Positions 6,299 through 9,834 of a stretch of DNA of 9,834 nt are shown here, piece after piece. The position numbers and the translations under genes are program-made. Each line of letters starts with the position of its first letter. Position 1 is the first letter of the stretch. The notes beneath the pieces are model-generated. The model searched no databases and was not told the origin of the DNA. It was given only the letters and a program-made list of their open reading frames with translations. The DNA is from Candidatus Methanomethylophilaceae archaeon (GTDB taxonomy: Archaea; Thermoplasmatota; Thermoplasmata; Methanomassiliicoccales; Methanomethylophilaceae), in contig DUKW01000002.1 in assembly GCA_013329105.1 (NCBI GenBank), positions 1-9,834 on the forward strand, read 5' to 3'.

Positions 6299-6448
6299 AT
6301 GAGAGAATTAGACATGAGTTTCACCCTTCCTCAATATACAAGAGTTACTACTCAGGCCAGCTCATGCGTCAAGCACACTCTCATTCATCTTTTGTCATAC
6401 TCTATTCGGATAAATCTCAAAGAAGAGAGACAACAAGGAGATCTATAG
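6299..6448 (+). CDS. Doubtful 49-codon ORF abutting the ChlI-like gene
   Basis: The frame opens at ATG 6299 (a second ATG lies at 6314) and ends in TAG at 6446-6448, immediately before and in frame with ATG 6449. The predicted peptide has no recognisable domain, has a basic, Gln-rich end and no good Shine-Dalgarno. A TTTATTAA element at 6266-6273 is placed about right for a leaderless start near 6297. The last codons also contain the Shine-Dalgarno of the next gene. It may be a leader peptide or chance; I lean to chance. Confidence 0.15.
   Translation: MRELDMSFTLPQYTRVTTQASSCVKHTLIHLLSYSIRINLKEERQQGDL
6435..6440 (+). promoter_or_regulatory. Ribosome binding site of the ChlI-like gene
   Basis: AAGGAG, followed by AT, lies 8 bases before ATG 6449 and matches the archaeal anti-Shine-Dalgarno well. 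It fixes the start and argues against translation continuing from the upstream short frame. Confidence 0.7.
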
Positions 6449-7486
6449 ATGCCAAGACACCCCATATACCCTTTCACAGCACTGGTCGGTCAAAATGAGA
6501 TGAAAGAGGTCCTTCTTCTCAACGTCGTTAACCCGTCGATAGGTGGGGTCCTTATAAGAGGCGAGAAAGGAACGGCAAAATCGACGGCTGTTAGGTCACT
6601 GGGGGAACTCCTCCCATCTAGAGATGTCGTCAAGGGTTGCCCTTTCCATTGCAACTGGGATGCCCCGGATCATTTTTGTTCATATTGTCAGGAAACGATT
6701 GCTTCAGGAGGTTCTTTGGAAAGGGAAACGATACCCATGAGGGTTGTTGAACTCCCTCTCTCTGCCACAGAAGACCGCGTGGCCGGTACATTGGATATTA
6801 GTTATGCTATCAGCACAGGAAGAAAAAGATTTGAACCCGGGATACTTGCTGAGGCTAACGGCAACATACTCTATGTAGATGAGGTTAACTTACTCGATGA
6901 TCATCTTGTCGACTTACTTTTAGATGCTGCTGCTATGGGCATGAACTTTGTTGAGAGGGAGGGAGTGTCCTTCTCCCACCCTGCAAAGTTCATACTAATC
7001 GGGACAATGAACCCTGAAGAAGGCGATCTGCGCCCCCAACTATTGGATCGATTCGGTCTGGTCGTTGACGTACATGGCGAGCGCGATCCTGTGAACAGGG
7101 TTGAGGTCATAAAGAGAAGGGTTCAGTTCGAGTCTGATCCTGAAGGTTTCCTAAACGACTTCCAGACACCTCAGGAAGAGATGAAACGACGTCTGATAGA
7201 TGCAAGAGAACGTATGGCTAAAGCACGGGTGAACTCAGATATTTTGGAGGCGGCCGTGGAAATATCACTGCATCTTGGTGTTGACGGTCATCGTGCTGAC
7301 CTTACTTTGGTCAAAGCCGCAATGGCATGGGCTGCTCTAAGCGGAAGAGATGATGCCACTACTGATGACGTACTTAAGGTTGCCAGAATGGCTCTCCCAC
7401 ACCGTATGAGAAGGCAACCCTTTGAAGAGTCAAAACTAGACATAAGGGAGTTGGATAAATGGTTGCGGGAACGATTCAGCCGTTGA
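6449..7486 (+). CDS. chlI: ChlI/BchI-like AAA+ ATPase subunit of a class I metal chelatase
   Basis: A 345-aa AAA+ protein that starts directly at the conserved YPFTALVGQ segment. Walker A is GEKGTAKST (38-46), with Ala before the Lys in place of the usual Gly, a spelling common in chelatase-associated members. Walker B is LYVDEVNLL (141-149); sensor 1 is GTMNPEEG (185-192), followed by LRPQLLDRFG, which carries the arginine-finger region. The C-terminal helical lid includes GVDGHRADL and the AALSGRDDATTDDV segment. Between Walker A and the first insertion lie Cys64, Cys68, Cys77 and Cys80 (CX3CX8CX2C), absent from plant-type ChlI, probably a structural zinc or Fe-S site. Such ATPases form hexameric rings with ChlD and drive metal insertion by a CobN/ChlH-type subunit. 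It overlaps the next gene by 28 bp, so the two are surely cotranscribed. Cytoplasmic. Confidence 0.9.
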   Translation: MPRHPIYPFTALVGQNEMKEVLLLNVVNPSIGGVLIRGEKGTAKSTAVRSLGELLPSRDVVKGCPFHCNWDAPDHFCSYCQETIASGGSLERETIPMRVVELPLSATEDRVAGTLDISYAISTGRKRFEPGILAEANGNILYVDEVNLLDDHLVDLLLDAAAMGMNFVEREGVSFSHPAKFILIGTMNPEEGDLRPQLLDRFGLVVDVHGERDPVNRVEVIKRRVQFESDPEGFLNDFQTPQEEMKRRLIDARERMAKARVNSDILEAAVEISLHLGVDGHRADLTLVKAAMAWAALSGRDDATTDDVLKVARMALPHRMRRQPFEESKLDIRELDKWLRERFSR

Positions 7487-9312
7487 TACAGGGCTTCCCG
7501 CTGCCTGCAATAGTTGGGCAGGATATGGTAAAAAAGGCCCTTTTATGCATATTAGTATCTAAAGAATTGCATGGAGTACTCATCACCGGCCCCGCTGGCA
7601 CTGCTAAGTCCACAGTAGTCCGCTCACTTCAGTCAATAACTCCTGATATGCATATAACGAACCTACCACTGAACGTAAGTGAGGATAGATTACTTGGAGG
7701 GTTGGATGTAGACTATGCAATAAAGACGGGGAAGAGGCTCTATCGTTCTGGTATTTTAAAGGAGGCAAACAACGGACTGTTGTACCTGGATGAAATCAAC
7801 CTTTTTGAGGATAGTGTGATACAGACGGTACTTGACGTTATGGAAAGTGGAGAGAACGTTGTGGAGAGGGAGGGGGTCTCAGGAACACATGACTGCAACT
7901 TCGCTCTCGTAGGATCTATGGATCCGTCTGAGGGATCTATTTCTCCCCATCTACTCGATCGCTTCGACATCTGCGTCGAAATGGAGTCCATAAATGACCG
8001 CGAAAACAGAATGGAAGTCCTACGCCGCCGTCTGATATACGAAAAGGAACCCCGCGCATTTGTGGAGGCTCATCATACTGAAGTGATGGAGATAAGGAGG
8101 GCAGTAGAGTGCGCCAGGCATAATCTCCCCTCCGTGACACTCCCAGATGATTTTTATGATATGGTATCACAACTGACAATAGAACTAGGAATTCATGGAC
8201 ATCGTGGCGATCTGGCGATGATCAGGACGTCCAGAGTGCTGGCCGCTCTGGATGGGAGAAAAATAGTCAATTTAAACGATCTTCATGATGCTGCCGATCT
8301 ATGCCTCCAGCATCGTCGATCGGATTCTCTCTCTAAGCCTCCCACAGCAGCGCATAATGATCAAATGCTAGACAAAGATCGCCATGATTCTGAGGAACTT
8401 AATGAGATACAAGATATGCTGCATCGGAATGAATCGAAAAGTCTTGAAGGAGATGGAGAAAAAATCTACGACATTGGCGATACCTTCGCCGTTATCAACT
8501 ATATCAAGCCTCCAAACAAAAGGATAGCCCTTGGGATAAGGAGAGGAAAGAGGGGGTCTGTTGTCAAGAGCGGGGGGCCTGGAAGATACAGCTCCTTCCG
8601 AATGCCCTCAGGGAAGGTTAAGGAGGTAGCGTTGGTACCAACAATAAGGGCAGCTGCACCGTATCAGATATACAGACCCAAAGGCGAAAGGGCCATTGTC
8701 CTGGAACACTCTGATATCAGAGAAAAAGTTAGGGTTCGCAGGAAAGGTACCACCATCCTCTTCCTTGTGGATGCCAGTGGATCAATGGGAGCCAGACGAA
8801 GAATGGTTGCTGTCAAAGGGGCAATATTGGCACTCCTTAAAGATGCGTACCAAAAACGTGATGCCGTAGGATTGATGGCATTCCGGGGAGACTGTGCAGA
8901 GATAATACTCTCTCCCACTAAGGGTGTGGACCTTGCCTATAAGAAACTCAAAGAGCTCCCAACAGGTGGAAGGACTCCTCTTGCGTTGGGACTGTCCAAA
9001 GCAACTGAGTTCCTTGTCTCTAACGTCAATAGAAACAAGGATGATGACCGTGTTTTGGTGATAATTTCCGATGGCAAGGCCAATGTAACATTAGATGGTG
9101 ACGACCCTTTTCAGGATGCCCTATGTGTAGCAAACAGCATCTCTTCCCTTCCCATAAGGTATGTTGTCGTGGACACCAATAGGGAATATCCTCGCATTGA
9201 TCGTGCCGAACGCCTATCCTATGTTTTGGGTGGAAGCTACTTCCGTATGGAGGACCTGGAAGCCGATAATCTAGCCAAGTCTATACGCTTATCGATACAC
9301 GATCAGAACTAG
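7459..9312 (+). CDS. chlD: ChlD/BchD-like chelatase subunit: AAA+ domain fused to VWA domain
   Basis: A 617-aa protein in three parts. First, an AAA+ module (about 12-290) with Walker A GPAGTAKST (44-52), Walker B LYLDEINLF (108-116) and a sensor-1 position reading GSMDPSEG (152-159), where the ChlI neighbour has Asn. Second, an acidic, polar linker (about 293-340), then the conserved ChlD stretch containing GPGRYSSFR and TIRAAAPYQIYRPKGERA. Third, a C-terminal von Willebrand A domain with a full MIDAS: Asp438, Ser440 and Ser442 (DASGSMG), Thr506 (GGRTPLA) and Asp538 (IISDGKAN). It should bridge the ATPase ring and the CobN-type subunit through Mg-dependent integrin-I-like binding. Intact Walker motifs differ from the degenerate nucleotide site of many ChlD proteins. 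The start at ATG 7459 is supported by GGGAG at 7446-7450, 8 bases upstream. Stop is TAG. Confidence 0.9.
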   Translation: MVAGTIQPLIQGFPLPAIVGQDMVKKALLCILVSKELHGVLITGPAGTAKSTVVRSLQSITPDMHITNLPLNVSEDRLLGGLDVDYAIKTGKRLYRSGILKEANNGLLYLDEINLFEDSVIQTVLDVMESGENVVEREGVSGTHDCNFALVGSMDPSEGSISPHLLDRFDICVEMESINDRENRMEVLRRRLIYEKEPRAFVEAHHTEVMEIRRAVECARHNLPSVTLPDDFYDMVSQLTIELGIHGHRGDLAMIRTSRVLAALDGRKIVNLNDLHDAADLCLQHRRSDSLSKPPTAAHNDQMLDKDRHDSEELNEIQDMLHRNESKSLEGDGEKIYDIGDTFAVINYIKPPNKRIALGIRRGKRGSVVKSGGPGRYSSFRMPSGKVKEVALVPTIRAAAPYQIYRPKGERAIVLEHSDIREKVRVRRKGTTILFLVDASGSMGARRRMVAVKGAILALLKDAYQKRDAVGLMAFRGDCAEIILSPTKGVDLAYKKLKELPTGGRTPLALGLSKATEFLVSNVNRNKDDDRVLVIISDGKANVTLDGDDPFQDALCVANSISSLPIRYVVVDTNREYPRIDRAERLSYVLGGSYFRMEDLEADNLAKSIRLSIHDQN

Positions 9313-9324
9313 GGTTGAAGGATC

Positions 9325-9834
9325 ATGAAAAAGTTTAGGATTGTGAACATAACCTCAGGCAGCGGCGGAGGAGATTCGTTCCGCCGGGCAGCAAAGGAAC
9401 TAGAGTCTGAGGGCCTGATATGGTCAGAGTTCAGCTCTGAATCCATAGATAGGAATAATGAGGTGTTTCAGAATGCTCATATTGAGGCTGAAAAGGCGGA
9501 CCTTGTTATAATACGACTTCATGGAGGTTCTCCCTACTTTAAAGAGCTCAAGAGCTTTATTGGGTCTTTGCCGGTTTCTCACCAAATACTTCTTCACAGC
9601 GAGGTACCTGAGGACGTCGTGGACTACCGAGAACGCATCAGCATTTCTGATGAAGATTTTACATCGGCCCTATCTTACATACATTTAGGAGGCCAAAATA
9701 ACGAGAGGGGCCTCCTTATGATGCTGGGTAAAAAGCTGGCTTTGTGGGATGTTGAGCCACCTGCCCCTATTTGTCCCCGCACAGAGGGCATATATCATCC
9801 CGACTGCCCTCCAGACATCGAGATCGAGGAATAT
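9325..9834 (+). CDS. cobN: CobN/BchH-type chelatase large subunit, 5' part
   Basis: The first 170 codons are open to the window edge; family members are about 1200-1300 aa, so most of the gene, including the tetrapyrrole and metal site, is outside. The N-terminal domain shows the alternating pattern of the CobN/BchH family: MKKFRIVNITSGSGGGDSF, a strand plus ADLVIIRLHGGSPYF at about 59-73, SYIHLGGQNNERGLLMMLGK near 120-140, and PICPRTEGIYHPDCP near 150-165. The motif GIYHPD after a Pro-rich stretch is typical of CobN-like proteins. It starts 12 bp after the ChlD-like stop with a GGTTGAAGGA purine-rich lead, so it belongs to the same operon. Whether it inserts Co, Mg, Ni or another metal cannot be told from this part. 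Confidence 0.85.
   Translation, partial: MKKFRIVNITSGSGGGDSFRRAAKELESEGLIWSEFSSESIDRNNEVFQNAHIEAEKADLVIIRLHGGSPYFKELKSFIGSLPVSHQILLHSEVPEDVVDYRERISISDEDFTSALSYIHLGGQNNERGLLMMLGKKLALWDVEPPAPICPRTEGIYHPDCPPDIEIEEY

Larger units (their letters stand above)
5832..6448. other. 617-bp AT-rich spacer without a convincing gene
   Basis: This separates the minus-strand hydrolase from the plus-strand chelatase operon and must hold both promoters. Stops are frequent in all frames and I see no tRNA T-arm, no CRISPR-like repeats and no transposon ends. It contains a hairpin with an 11-bp stem (5998-6024), a smaller stem abutting it (5974-5980 with 5994-6000), a short palindrome ATGTC-GT-GACAT (5961-5972), palindromes at 6170-6185 and 6229-6250, and two CTTATATA boxes (6058-6065, 6143-6150). 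It is unusually long compared with the other gaps here (at most 65 bp), so a regulated leader or an unannotated small RNA is possible. Confidence 0.6.

Noticed and set aside
5832..6448. Possible tRNA or C/D-box RNA gene in the spacer
   Set aside because: No T-arm consensus, no acceptor-stem pairing at tRNA spacing, and no convincing paired C and D boxes were found by eye.

Overview
This window looks archaeal and most resembles a methanogen-type genome; Thermoplasmata/Methanomassiliicoccales would fit, but nothing here fixes the taxon. Reasons: a VOR-type 2-oxoacid:ferredoxin oxidoreductase with its beta and gamma subunits fused as in Methanothermobacter VorA, archaeal-style TATA elements (CTTATATA) in the AT-rich spacer, strong GGTGA/GGAG ribosome binding sites, and a CobN/ChlI/ChlD chelatase set of the kind seen in many methanogens. 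No tRNA, rRNA, transposon, integrase or CRISPR array was recognised.

Left block (1-5184, + strand): an apparent operon of the 3' part of vorB (alpha), vorA (fused beta-gamma, 4-bp overlap), an XRE-cupin regulator, an AMP-forming acyl-CoA ligase, and an alpha/beta hydrolase. Together these could convert a carboxylic acid to acyl-CoA (ligase) and then to a 2-oxoacid by ferredoxin-dependent reductive carboxylation (VOR), or run the reverse. The cupin regulator would sense a pathway metabolite and the hydrolase would act on an ester or thioester. The direction and substrate are inference.

Middle: an isochorismatase-family (ISOC1/2-like) cysteine hydrolase on the - strand (5250-5831) converges on the hydrolase gene. 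A 617-bp AT-rich spacer (5832-6448) follows. It has no convincing gene, but it holds a long hairpin, two palindromes and several TATA-like boxes, as well as a doubtful 49-codon ORF whose TAG stop directly abuts the next ATG in frame.

Right block (6449-9834, + strand): a tight operon of a ChlI-like AAA+ ATPase with a four-cysteine insertion, a ChlD-like AAA+/VWA protein (28-bp overlap), and the N-terminal 170 codons of a CobN/BchH-type large chelatase subunit, cut by the window edge. This is a complete class I, ATP-dependent metal-chelatase set. Its metal and tetrapyrrole are not evident: methanogens are known to insert Co and Ni with the small ATP-independent CbiX/CfbA enzyme, so the role of such trios in archaea is open.
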